NCBI GenBank assembly: GCA_007695195.1
Contig: REEG01000136.1
Coordinates: forward strand, 1-56,086
DNA from: Gemmatimonadales bacterium
Lineage (GTDB): Bacteria; Gemmatimonadota; Gemmatimonadetes; Longimicrobiales; Gaopeijiaceae
Length of the DNA stretch: 56,086 nucleotides
Direction of reading: 5' to 3'
In this document: piece by piece, positions 6,837-14,706 of the stretch
How positions within the stretch are numbered: position 1 is the first letter of the stretch
Layout of the letters: each line of letters begins with the position of its first letter
Made by a program: the position numbers and the translations under genes
The notes under the pieces: generated by a model
Database searches by the model: none
Told to the model about the DNA's origin: nothing
Seen by the model: only the letters and a program-made list of their open reading frames with translations

Positions 6837-8618
6837 CTACCGGAGCTCCACCGATGTCCGGTGCGTCCCTGCCTTCATGCTCTCGTACTCGATGGTGGCG
6901 GTTCCGCTTCCGGTCACGATCCAGGTCACCGACACGGCGGAGTGACCCATGACGCCCTCGGCCACGTGGATCTCCTGGGGATTCCGCTCCACCGGGCGAA
7001 GCTCGTCGTTCAACTCGCCGCTGGTGAACCCACCCACCTGCACCGTCACATTGTTCCCGGAGATGCGGAAACGATCGGGATCCCCGACCTGGTTCATCTC
7101 CGCCACCTGGAGGCGGCTGGGGATGGCCCGGTGGTTCCGGACCTCGGCGGTGACCCGGAAGGTGTTCCCGGCGATGCGCTCCACGCGAGGCTCATGGAAC
7201 TCCAGGAGGGGCATCTCATCGGCGTGGAAGAGGGCGAACATGGCGTTCCGGTGCAGGAGCTCCTGGAGCATGAAGGGCGGCGTGGTCCGATTGAACCACT
7301 TGCTCCACCCTCCGATCTCCACTGTCCCCAGCTCGGGGTGCTCGTACTCTTCCCACTCGTGGAACCAGGCCCCCATCCCCAACCGGTCGTTGAAGAAGAG
7401 CTGCCGCATCTCGTCGGGCACCGGCCCATCGTCCTTCCAGTGCCCCTGGTAGAGCTGCTCCAGCGACCAGAGTTCGTTGGTGAACCCCACGGCGCCCAGG
7501 GCGTCGTAGGCCCAGTCCAGCGTTCCTCCGTACACCGTGTACAGGTCGGCCCAGATGGTCCAGTAGCGGTAATAGGGGAGGATGAGCTCGCCCCGCTCCC
7601 CCAGGTAATCAAAGGCCCGGAGATCCCGTGACGGGTAGTTCCCGGTGCCCCGGTAGTACTGGGACCCCGGCCCCCTGAGGATCATCCCCCCGAAGTTGTG
7701 CCACGACTGGGTGGCGGCCACGTTGGGACGGGTCTTGAGGAACTCGCCCATGGCCCGGGTTTCGGGATTGGAGAAGGGGTACCGGTAGGCCCCCCCCTGG
7801 ATGTGGGACGGCTGCCAGTCCACCGGGAAGTCCCGGTTCATGTCGTAGCCGCCGAAGCCGTCCTCATTGCGTCGGCCGTCGCCGTCCAGATCGGTGCCCT
7901 CACTCCCCAGAAGGATGTAGTCTCCCCGCTGTCCGGGAGGCGCGGGAATCATGAGGCGCGGGTCCACCGGCGACTCGATGTGGGTCCCCTGCCCCGGCAC
8001 GTACTTCCGCATCTGCAGGATCTCGCGGTTCCCGGTGAGATCCTCGGGCGGATCCTCGTTGGCGCGTCCGTCCCCATCGGCATCGAAGGGTCGGTTCCCC
8101 GTCCGGCTCGGTCCGCCCCGGGTGAAGAAGACCTCCCGGGCATCGGCGTTCAGCAGCGGAAGGATGTAGAAGGCCCGCTGGTCCACCAACTCGCGCACCT
8201 TGGGGAGGTGCTCGTAGTTCTCCATGAGGAACCAGATGAGGTACAGGTTCACCTCCGTGGCCTGTACCTCGTTGCCGTGGATGCTGGCCTCGGCGAAGAA
8301 GGCCGCCTTCTCGTGGTGCGCTCCGGTCTCGGGATTGTTGATGGTGACGAGCCAGATGTCCCGTCCCTCCCAGGTCTGGCCGATGCTCTCCAGCGTCAGG
8401 AACTGGGGCCAGGTGGCCACCATACGCTCCAGGATCTCGGTCATCTCATCGTAGGAATGGTACCGGTCCCACCGGATGTTCACCTGGGGTTCCCGGTCCG
8501 GCTGGGAGAAGGGCTGGGCGGCCAAGGGAGCCGCCAGCGCTCCCAGGATCAGGAGCATGAAACCGGTCAGGAGAGAGCTCCGGACCGGACGTCGACGAAT
8601 CGCTCGAATCGGGGTCAT
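6837..8618 (-). CDS. Exported M14 zinc carboxypeptidase
   Basis: Secreted peptidase of the carboxypeptidase A-like (M14) family. ATG 8618 is preferred over an in-frame GTG at 8636 because a GGGAGA ribosome site lies about 9 bases before it; the protein is then 593 residues with a clear signal peptide ending near PLAAQP. Zinc ligands appear in SIHGNEVQ (His114, Glu117) and later in SWHNFGG; the substrate-binding NR of DMNRDFP and the catalytic-type Glu in TNELWS are present. An acidic insert (DADGDGRANED, later DLDGDGRRNEDG) resembles calcium-binding loops. The C-terminal ~150 residues look like a beta-sandwich accessory domain. It follows a second M14 protein whose stop lies just before this start. 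Peptide scavenging is likely. Confidence 0.92.
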   Translation of the reverse strand: MTPIRAIRRRPVRSSLLTGFMLLILGALAAPLAAQPFSQPDREPQVNIRWDRYHSYDEMTEILERMVATWPQFLTLESIGQTWEGRDIWLVTINNPETGAHHEKAAFFAEASIHGNEVQATEVNLYLIWFLMENYEHLPKVRELVDQRAFYILPLLNADAREVFFTRGGPSRTGNRPFDADGDGRANEDPPEDLTGNREILQMRKYVPGQGTHIESPVDPRLMIPAPPGQRGDYILLGSEGTDLDGDGRRNEDGFGGYDMNRDFPVDWQPSHIQGGAYRYPFSNPETRAMGEFLKTRPNVAATQSWHNFGGMILRGPGSQYYRGTGNYPSRDLRAFDYLGERGELILPYYRYWTIWADLYTVYGGTLDWAYDALGAVGFTNELWSLEQLYQGHWKDDGPVPDEMRQLFFNDRLGMGAWFHEWEEYEHPELGTVEIGGWSKWFNRTTPPFMLQELLHRNAMFALFHADEMPLLEFHEPRVERIAGNTFRVTAEVRNHRAIPSRLQVAEMNQVGDPDRFRISGNNVTVQVGGFTSGELNDELRPVERNPQEIHVAEGVMGHSAVSVTWIVTGSGTATIEYESMKAGTHRTSVELR

Positions 8619-8632
8619 GGTCTGGATCTCCC

Positions 8633-10672
8633 TCACGGCAGGGTGATGGTGGTGGACTGAAGCCCGCCGGCACGTTCGGCGAAAAGCTCCATGGGAATGC
8701 GCGTTCCCGGTGCCGCCTGCACCAGCCAGGTGAAGGTGTGGCGCCCCCCCATCCCATGGATCCGCGGAATCTGCTGCTGGATGTTGCCGGTCAGGACCGT
8801 CATTCCGTCGGTGGGGAGGAGGCGGGCCGTAATGGGCCGATTGGTGCGGACCCGGACTCCCATCTGAAGGTGGGTGGGGAGGTACTGGTCGTTCACCACC
8901 GTCGCGGCCACGTGGTAGACGTGATCGCCACGGGCTTCCACCGTCACCTCGTGGATCTCCAACTCAGGGAGCTGGTGTCCCAACCAGAGCGCGAACTCGG
9001 CGTGGCTCCGGACCAGATCGCCCAGCATCTCCTCCGGCGGATTGACCCGGGCGTTGGGAAGGAAGCCCCCTACCTCCACCTCTCCCAGCTCAGGGTGCTG
9101 GGCCGGAGTCCAATCGGTGAACCCATCGATGCCCAGATCGTCGAAGTAGGCCAACCAGCGGTGATCCCGCGTGGCTCCCCGGTTCCGCGCCGGCGCCGGG
9201 GTGGAGCCCCCGGCCGCGCCGGCCCGGGTCCCGGTGAAGGCGGCACTCCCCATGGGGCCAAGGCCCAGGGAACCGGAGACCTCATTGCCGGAGATGGTTC
9301 CACTCGCCGAGATGGTCCCCATCTGGGGCACATCGCCGGAGAGCTGGAACCGGCCCGCCTGACCGGTTCCGGTGAGTTGGATGGCACCGGCCGGACTGTC
9401 CAAAACGCCGGTGAGCTCCTGCCCCTCCCGGGTGAGGGTGAGGGTGGCGTCCAGGGGCTGTCCCTCCACCGAGGTCTGGATGGCCCAGGTGCCGGCCGGA
9501 TCATTGGAGGCGGCGCCCGCCGCTCCAGGTGCGGCCCCGCCCGCCCCCCCCTCACCGGGGAGCGTCCATACCGGCGTCGTCCACGAGGGGAGGCCGACCT
9601 GGTAGTAGGCATACTGGGGGAAGGAGCCGGCCTCGCCCTCCTCACCGTCGCCGGTGAGGCCGGTGATCTCGGTGAACCGCTCCGCCACATACTCGTAGAA
9701 GGGACGATCTTCCCCCAGAATGTTCGTCGGCACGGACGGCGGACCTGGAGCAACGCCCTGGGGAGGCGTACGCTGAGCCGGGGGGGCCGAGCGAAGATTG
9801 TCGTAGGGCGAGAAGGTCATGACGGCGGCGATGTTCACCTGATCGAACATGAAGTCCGCCAGCGCCCGCGTCTCCACCTCACTCACCTGATGGGGCCCCA
9901 CATGGGGCTGGAAGTAGAGGTATTCATGGGGGAAGTTGCGGTTCAGATTCACCCCGTCCGAACCCATGGCCACGTAGCCGTCGGCATCTGCCGGGTCGAT
10001 CCCCTCCACGTGGAGGGTGAAGAGGCCGCGCTCGGCACGGGCCCGGTTCGCTTCCCTGGCCAGACGGGGCTCGTCGGGATCGGGGATGAGGGCGCCCTCC
10101 GGATCGGGGACCCGCATGAGTTGCACGTGACCATTCCCGCTCAGGTCCCGGCCGAGCTCCCGGATGTTCATCCCACCCTGCTCCGGCGCCGAGGGGTGGG
10201 GCTTGTAGGGGATCTCGTACTCGGGCATGGACCAGACCAGCTCGGCCCCGTCCGGATTCATACGAGGAAGGATGTAGACGGTCCGTCGCTCCAGGAGCGA
10301 GGTGATCTCTTCCACCTCCCCGTATCCGGAAGCGAGGTGCTCGGCCAGGTGGACGGCGGCCGTGCTCCCCACAAGGTGGTTCCCCTCCAGGTTGGCCACC
10401 ACCAGGAGAGCCGGCCGGGAATCGGGGTTTCGATCTCCCGGCGCCGCCAGGGTGAGCCGCCAGACCTCCCGCCCCTGGTCCGTTCGTGTCAGCTCATCCA
10501 AGGTGACCAGCGATGAATGCCGGTTTGCCAACTCACGCAACTCGCGGGTGAGTTCCGAGTGATCGAGGTAACGCTCTCCCGCCGATTGTGCCGCAACCAC
10601 GACAGGCACGGATAGGGCAAATGCGAGAACCAACGGGACCTTCAGGAGACTCCAACCAGGGACTCGGCGCAT
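8633..10672 (-). CDS. M14-like protein with lost active-site residues (putative pseudopeptidase)
   Basis: 679 residues with a signal peptide (cleavage near VVAAQS) and an M14-like fold: YILPRMNPDGAELVW and NLNRNFPHEY match the family. The zinc motif HxxE is replaced by Glu96-Gly-Asn-His99 (NLEGNHLVG). The third ligand region reads MTFSPYDN with no His, and the segment matching TNELWSL of the neighbour reads TTPVWTL with no Glu. Between the two halves of the domain, residues ~375-500, is a Gly/Ala/Pro-flanked beta-rich insert (GTWAIQT... to AAFTGTR) resembling the small repeated beta domain seen in some amidohydrolases. An AGGAG site precedes the ATG. It is the first gene of the M14 pair and may be a binding or regulatory partner of the active enzyme. 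Export and family are firm; loss of activity is inferred. Confidence 0.82.
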   Translation of the reverse strand: MRRVPGWSLLKVPLVLAFALSVPVVVAAQSAGERYLDHSELTRELRELANRHSSLVTLDELTRTDQGREVWRLTLAAPGDRNPDSRPALLVVANLEGNHLVGSTAAVHLAEHLASGYGEVEEITSLLERRTVYILPRMNPDGAELVWSMPEYEIPYKPHPSAPEQGGMNIRELGRDLSGNGHVQLMRVPDPEGALIPDPDEPRLAREANRARAERGLFTLHVEGIDPADADGYVAMGSDGVNLNRNFPHEYLYFQPHVGPHQVSEVETRALADFMFDQVNIAAVMTFSPYDNLRSAPPAQRTPPQGVAPGPPSVPTNILGEDRPFYEYVAERFTEITGLTGDGEEGEAGSFPQYAYYQVGLPSWTTPVWTLPGEGGAGGAAPGAAGAASNDPAGTWAIQTSVEGQPLDATLTLTREGQELTGVLDSPAGAIQLTGTGQAGRFQLSGDVPQMGTISASGTISGNEVSGSLGLGPMGSAAFTGTRAGAAGGSTPAPARNRGATRDHRWLAYFDDLGIDGFTDWTPAQHPELGEVEVGGFLPNARVNPPEEMLGDLVRSHAEFALWLGHQLPELEIHEVTVEARGDHVYHVAATVVNDQYLPTHLQMGVRVRTNRPITARLLPTDGMTVLTGNIQQQIPRIHGMGGRHTFTWLVQAAPGTRIPMELFAERAGGLQSTTITLP

Positions 10673-10736
10673 ACCGGACTCCTGCGGGGGTCGATGTGAA
10701 GAAAGACGGACCTGCCCACCAGGCAGACCTTGGAGT

Positions 10737-12035
10737 TTACTGCGAAATGGGCTCGGGGGCTAACTCCGCCAGCGTCACGGCCAGGAGGAGCACAGCCTGA
10801 GTGGCCGGAAGGGCGCTGGGGATGTCGGCCCATTCGGAAAGGGTGTGGTTCTCCCCGCCCAGCGAGCGTCCTACGGCGATGGAGGGAATCCCCCGTACCA
10901 CCCCGGCGTTGGCGTCGGTGGAGCCGGAGGGACGGAGCTCATTTCCAAGCTCCAGATGACCGTAGATGGACTCGGCCGTCACCACCAGGGGATGGATCCG
11001 CCGGTCGGCGAGCTGCTCCTCGGTGCCGCCGGCCTCACTCCGGCTGTCCACCTCCATGCTCCACTCCACTCCGTGGGCTTCCGCCGCCCGGGCCACCCGG
11101 GATTCGATCTCGGCGTCCAGGGAGTCCAGGAGGATGGGGTTCACCGACCGGAGGTCCATGCTGAAGGAGGCTTCCTCGGGGATGGCGTTGAAGATGGACC
11201 CACCGCCCAGCATCCCCACATTGTAGACGGCCCCTCCCTGCCCCTCGGGAATCTGGATCTCGTAGATGGAGCGAACTGCATCGGCCAGGGCCCGCACCGG
11301 GTGCGGGCGTCCCGGAGATCGATTGGTATGCGCCCCTTCGGCGTGGAAGCGGTAGATGGTCCAGTAGATCCCCAGCGCCCCGTAGGAGATGGCGCCGAGC
11401 CCGCCGTCGATGGCCACCAGCATGTCGGCCACCCCCTCGTTCTCGTCCAGCCAGTGCGCCATCCCCTTGAGACCGATCTCTTCCTGAACGGTGCCGATGA
11501 AGATGAGGTCGCCCCGGGTCTGGATCCCGGCGCTATTGAGAGCCCGGACCACCGCCAGCATGTTGGCCACCGCCGCCGAATTGTCCCAGATTCCCGGCGC
11601 TCGTAGCACGTCCCCGTCCCGGTGGACGGTTACATCGGTTCCCATGGGAAAGACGGTATCCATGTGGGAGGCGAAGACCAGGGTGGGCCCGTCGCCCACG
11701 CCGCGGCGGATCCCCACCACATTGCCCATGGCGTCCACACTCACTTCGAGCCCCTCGGCCTCCATTCGCTCCGCCACGTAGCGGCCCCGCTCTTCTTCCA
11801 TGCGGGAAGGCGCCGGGATCTCATTGATGTGGATCCACTCCTCCACCTGATCCTCGAAGTGCTCCTCGAGCCAGTGCAGCGCACGGGCCACCGAGGAGAT
11901 GTCCATGACTTCGGCGGAGAACCGGTTGGCTTCCGGTGGGACCTGGACGGGCGCCTGGGCCGGGAGCGCCGTAGCCGTGAGTGAGAGGCCGACGAGGGCC
12001 AGCGACAAGGCAACCGTTCGATGGGACCGAAGCAT
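10737..12035 (-). CDS. Exported M20 family metallopeptidase
   Basis: Di-zinc aminopeptidase/carboxypeptidase of the M20 family, 432 residues with a signal peptide (cleavage near LPAQA). The metal and catalytic residues are visible: His124/Asp126 in FASHMDTVF, bridging Asp151 in GIWDNSAA, Glu185-Glu186 in GTVQEEIG, Asp210 in AIDGGLG and a final His in GGENHTLSEW. The dimerisation-domain His is seen in GAHTNR. It lies 64 bp upstream of the M14 pair on the same strand and may share its transcript. A related M20 protein is encoded at 52941-54371. Substrate specificity cannot be read. Confidence 0.9.
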   Translation of the reverse strand: MLRSHRTVALSLALVGLSLTATALPAQAPVQVPPEANRFSAEVMDISSVARALHWLEEHFEDQVEEWIHINEIPAPSRMEEERGRYVAERMEAEGLEVSVDAMGNVVGIRRGVGDGPTLVFASHMDTVFPMGTDVTVHRDGDVLRAPGIWDNSAAVANMLAVVRALNSAGIQTRGDLIFIGTVQEEIGLKGMAHWLDENEGVADMLVAIDGGLGAISYGALGIYWTIYRFHAEGAHTNRSPGRPHPVRALADAVRSIYEIQIPEGQGGAVYNVGMLGGGSIFNAIPEEASFSMDLRSVNPILLDSLDAEIESRVARAAEAHGVEWSMEVDSRSEAGGTEEQLADRRIHPLVVTAESIYGHLELGNELRPSGSTDANAGVVRGIPSIAVGRSLGGENHTLSEWADIPSALPATQAVLLLAVTLAELAPEPISQ

Positions 12036-12078
12036 CCGAACACCTGACGTATCTCGGGAATAGGGGATAGGTTCTCCA

Positions 12079-12092
12079 GATACGGTCGTATC
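12079..12092. promoter_or_regulatory. Inverted repeat between M20 and efflux operon
   Basis: GATAC-GGTC-GTATC is a 14-base inverted repeat in the 89-bp divergent promoter region of the M20 gene and the TolC/adaptor/RND operon. Repressors of efflux operons often bind such sites, but no regulator gene is adjacent and the arms are only 5 bp, so this is tentative. Confidence 0.3.
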
Positions 12093-12124
12093 GCCGATTT
12101 GGCAACCCCAACCTCACGGCACAC

Positions 12125-13564
12125 ATGGCTTTCTTCGCCCGGTTTCGCCTGGCCACCCTGGCACTGATGGTGGTGGTACCGCCGGCCACCGGACAGGAAC
12201 CTGCCGCCGGAGTGGCGACGCCGGAACCCGAGTGGAGTCACCTGGCCTCCGGCTGGGATTGCTTCCCGGGCCCCGACTCCATGGGCGTTGATCTGGCTGG
12301 GTTCTGGGAGCGGGCCGAGGCGGTGGACCCTGCCTTCCAGCGCTTCCACGAGTGGGCTCAGGCGGAACGGGCGGCGGCGGCGGCGATCCGGCGGGAGTGG
12401 CTTCCCGCCGCCAGCCTTCAGGGGGTGGGTGATTATGGACAGCGCCTGAGCCCCGGCGAGGAGCGCGCCCTGGGCGTCGGTGCCCGGGGCGAACTCCGGG
12501 CACTGGCCCAGTGGCGAATCCTGGATGGGGATCGGGGCGCCCGATCCGCCACGGCGACCCACCGGGAGGGGGTGGTCCGGGCCGAGGAGGATGTGTTCCG
12601 GGCCGATGTGCGCGAGGAGTTGGCCGGTCTGTACCTGGAGACCCGGACTGCCCGGAAGCGGGTCGAGCTCCGGGAGGGTCAGGTGGAGCGCCTGGACGAG
12701 CTGGGTGGGTACGTGGAGGAGCGGGCTCGAGCCGGCTTCGAATCCACCTGGGAAGAGGGGCTGCTGAACGAGGCTCGCACCCGGGCCCACCGCCACCTTG
12801 TGGAGGCTCGTGGGGAGCTGGAGCTGGCCGAGTCGCAGATGGCGCTTCATATGGGCTCGTGCTGGGCGGAAGCGGGGGGAGCAACGGCACCGGAGCCTTC
12901 CCACCAGGACCGGGCTACCGGACCTGCACTCCCCTCCGCCACAGGGTCCGCAGCTCCCTCCGACGCAGGGGAAGCGGGGACGGCTCCCGAGGTGGCGCTG
13001 GGCCTTCGACGGGCCGAGGCGCTGAACTTCCTGGCCCGGGAAGAGGCACGACGGGACCGATGGAGCCTGGATGTGCTGGGGATCGTGGGTCCGAACCGGT
13101 CCCGGGCCTTCGACGACGGGTTCATCCGGCACGAGTACCTGGTGGGCCTGGCCCTTTCGTGGCGCCCGGACCTGGCCGGGATTCGGGATCGGCTGGCCGA
13201 GGTGGAGCGGGCCCGGGCCCGGGCGGAGCGCGCCTGGGCCCAGGGGATCCAGGCGGAGGTAGATCGGGAGCTGGTCCGGCTGGAGTTGGATGAGGCCCTG
13301 CAGGAAGAGGTGGGCCGGCACCTCCGCACCGAGATGGCGGCCGCCTCCGCACGGCTGGACGGAGCCCTTCTCCGCTGGACCGAGGGTGTGGACCGCTGGA
13401 TCGACGTCCTGCAGGCGGCGGAGCGACTCACCGAGGTGGAGGCCGAGGCTCTCCATCAACATCTGGCGGTGGCCGAGCTCATGGTGCGGCAGCATCGGCT
13501 GCGAGGCACCATGGAGCGTCTTCCCGAAGCCCTTTCCCTCCACTCACGGACCTGGAGCCGCTGA
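12125..13564 (+). CDS. TolC-family outer-membrane efflux protein
   Basis: Outer-membrane channel of a tripartite efflux pump. The 479-residue protein has an N-terminal signal (MVVVPPATGQ) and two long alpha-helical halves with coiled-coil heptads rich in Glu, Arg and Ala, as in TolC/OEP proteins; the SWRPDLAGI and WDCF regions flank helices. A Pro/Ala/Ser-rich linker near residues 250-285 separates the halves. It starts an operon with the adaptor (5-base gap) and the RND permease. The fold assignment rests on helix pattern, length and context. Confidence 0.83.
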   Translation: MAFFARFRLATLALMVVVPPATGQEPAAGVATPEPEWSHLASGWDCFPGPDSMGVDLAGFWERAEAVDPAFQRFHEWAQAERAAAAAIRREWLPAASLQGVGDYGQRLSPGEERALGVGARGELRALAQWRILDGDRGARSATATHREGVVRAEEDVFRADVREELAGLYLETRTARKRVELREGQVERLDELGGYVEERARAGFESTWEEGLLNEARTRAHRHLVEARGELELAESQMALHMGSCWAEAGGATAPEPSHQDRATGPALPSATGSAAPSDAGEAGTAPEVALGLRRAEALNFLAREEARRDRWSLDVLGIVGPNRSRAFDDGFIRHEYLVGLALSWRPDLAGIRDRLAEVERARARAERAWAQGIQAEVDRELVRLELDEALQEEVGRHLRTEMAAASARLDGALLRWTEGVDRWIDVLQAAERLTEVEAEALHQHLAVAELMVRQHRLRGTMERLPEALSLHSRTWSR

Positions 13565-13569
13565 ACCCC

Positions 13570-14706
13570 ATGATGATCTGCCCGCACGGATCACTGCTCC
13601 GGCCCATGGCGCTGGCTGCCACCCTCACCGTCCTCGCCGGATGCGGCGATGAGGACGCCCCGGCACCATCTCCCCCGGCACCGGTGGTGGCGGCCTGGAC
13701 TGTCTCGAGCCAGGAGATGGAGACGGAGCGACGCTGGACGGGCCGCCTGGCTCCCTTGCGAACCCTGGCGGTGCAGGCGCCTCGTGAGGGGCGGGTCGAC
13801 GGGCTGGTGGTGGAGGAGGGAGATGGAGTGGAGCGAGGAGCCCCTCTCCTGAGCCTGGTCACGCCCGATCTCCGCGCCCGCCTCCAGGTGCTTCGCCAGC
13901 GCAGAGATCAACTGGAAGAGGAGCTGGCCCGGTGGGAGGGGCTTGCCGCCCAGGGCGCCGCCGGCCCCGGCGAGGTGGCGGCGGCGCGCCTTCGCCTCAT
14001 GGATGCCCGGGAGTCCCTGGTTGAGGCGGAGGCGTTGGACCGAAGCCAGGAGATCCAGGCCCCCGCCTCCGGAGCCGTCCATGGAATCCGGGTCTCCCAG
14101 GGGAGCACGGTGGAGCGGGGAGACCTCCTCCTCCAGGTGGACGATGACTCGGCGTGGGGGGTGACCCTTGCCGTTGCTGCGTGGGAAGCCTCCCGGATAG
14201 CGAACCTGGCGGCCCTGAGCGCTCGGGACTCGGAAGGGGTGGAGCTGGAGGTGGCTCGGGTCTCCCTGGCCGCCGGTATCCACGACGGATTCTTCCAGGC
14301 CGAGATCCGACTGCTGAACACCGGCCGGCCTCCCCGAGGGGTGGACATCATCCACCGGGAGACCCGAGCCGCCCTGCTGGTGCCCTGGACGGCGGTGGCG
14401 GGAGAACGGGATTCCCAGTGGGTGGGACTGCTTGTTCCATCGGACGGAACGGAGTTCCATACAGTGGAACGCCGGGACGTGGTCCTGGGAGATGCCTGGC
14501 CCGAAGGCGTGGAAGTCCTGGAAGGATTGGCGGAAGGAGATCGCGTACTCCGCTACGAACCCCGCTCCCACCCCGAGGGACGACGGGTCCGGATCCCGGG
14601 GGAGTCGGACCCGGCCTCGGCAGACCAGTCCTCGAGGGAAGACGGCTCGGGTGACCAGCCCTCGCAGCCCTACCCATCGGACGGCCAGCCCTGGGAGACC
14701 CGGTGA
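13570..14706 (+). CDS. RND efflux periplasmic adaptor (membrane fusion protein), lipoprotein
   Basis: Links the inner-membrane pump to TolC. A lipoprotein signal ends in TVLAGC. The lipoyl/barrel-sandwich halves are visible as VQAPREGRVDGLVVEEGDGVERGAPLL and IQAPASGAVHGIRVSQGSTVERGDLLL, separated by a coiled-coil hairpin (LRQRRDQLEEELARWEG). A beta-barrel and a membrane-proximal domain follow. 378 residues is typical. The last four bases (GTGA) overlap the GTG start of the permease, implying translational coupling. Confidence 0.93.
   Translation: MMICPHGSLLRPMALAATLTVLAGCGDEDAPAPSPPAPVVAAWTVSSQEMETERRWTGRLAPLRTLAVQAPREGRVDGLVVEEGDGVERGAPLLSLVTPDLRARLQVLRQRRDQLEEELARWEGLAAQGAAGPGEVAAARLRLMDARESLVEAEALDRSQEIQAPASGAVHGIRVSQGSTVERGDLLLQVDDDSAWGVTLAVAAWEASRIANLAALSARDSEGVELEVARVSLAAGIHDGFFQAEIRLLNTGRPPRGVDIIHRETRAALLVPWTAVAGERDSQWVGLLVPSDGTEFHTVERRDVVLGDAWPEGVEVLEGLAEGDRVLRYEPRSHPEGRRVRIPGESDPASADQSSREDGSGDQPSQPYPSDGQPWETR

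Noticed and set aside
10713-10727. CTGCC/GGCAG hairpin as terminator between the M20 and M14 genes
   Set aside because: Only a 5-bp stem and no T-run; the genes may be cotranscribed across this 64-bp gap.
11741-13543. 600-codon minus-strand frame over the TolC gene
   Set aside because: Pro/Gly/Arg-rich with no motif; the plus-strand TolC protein has signal peptide, helices and operon context.
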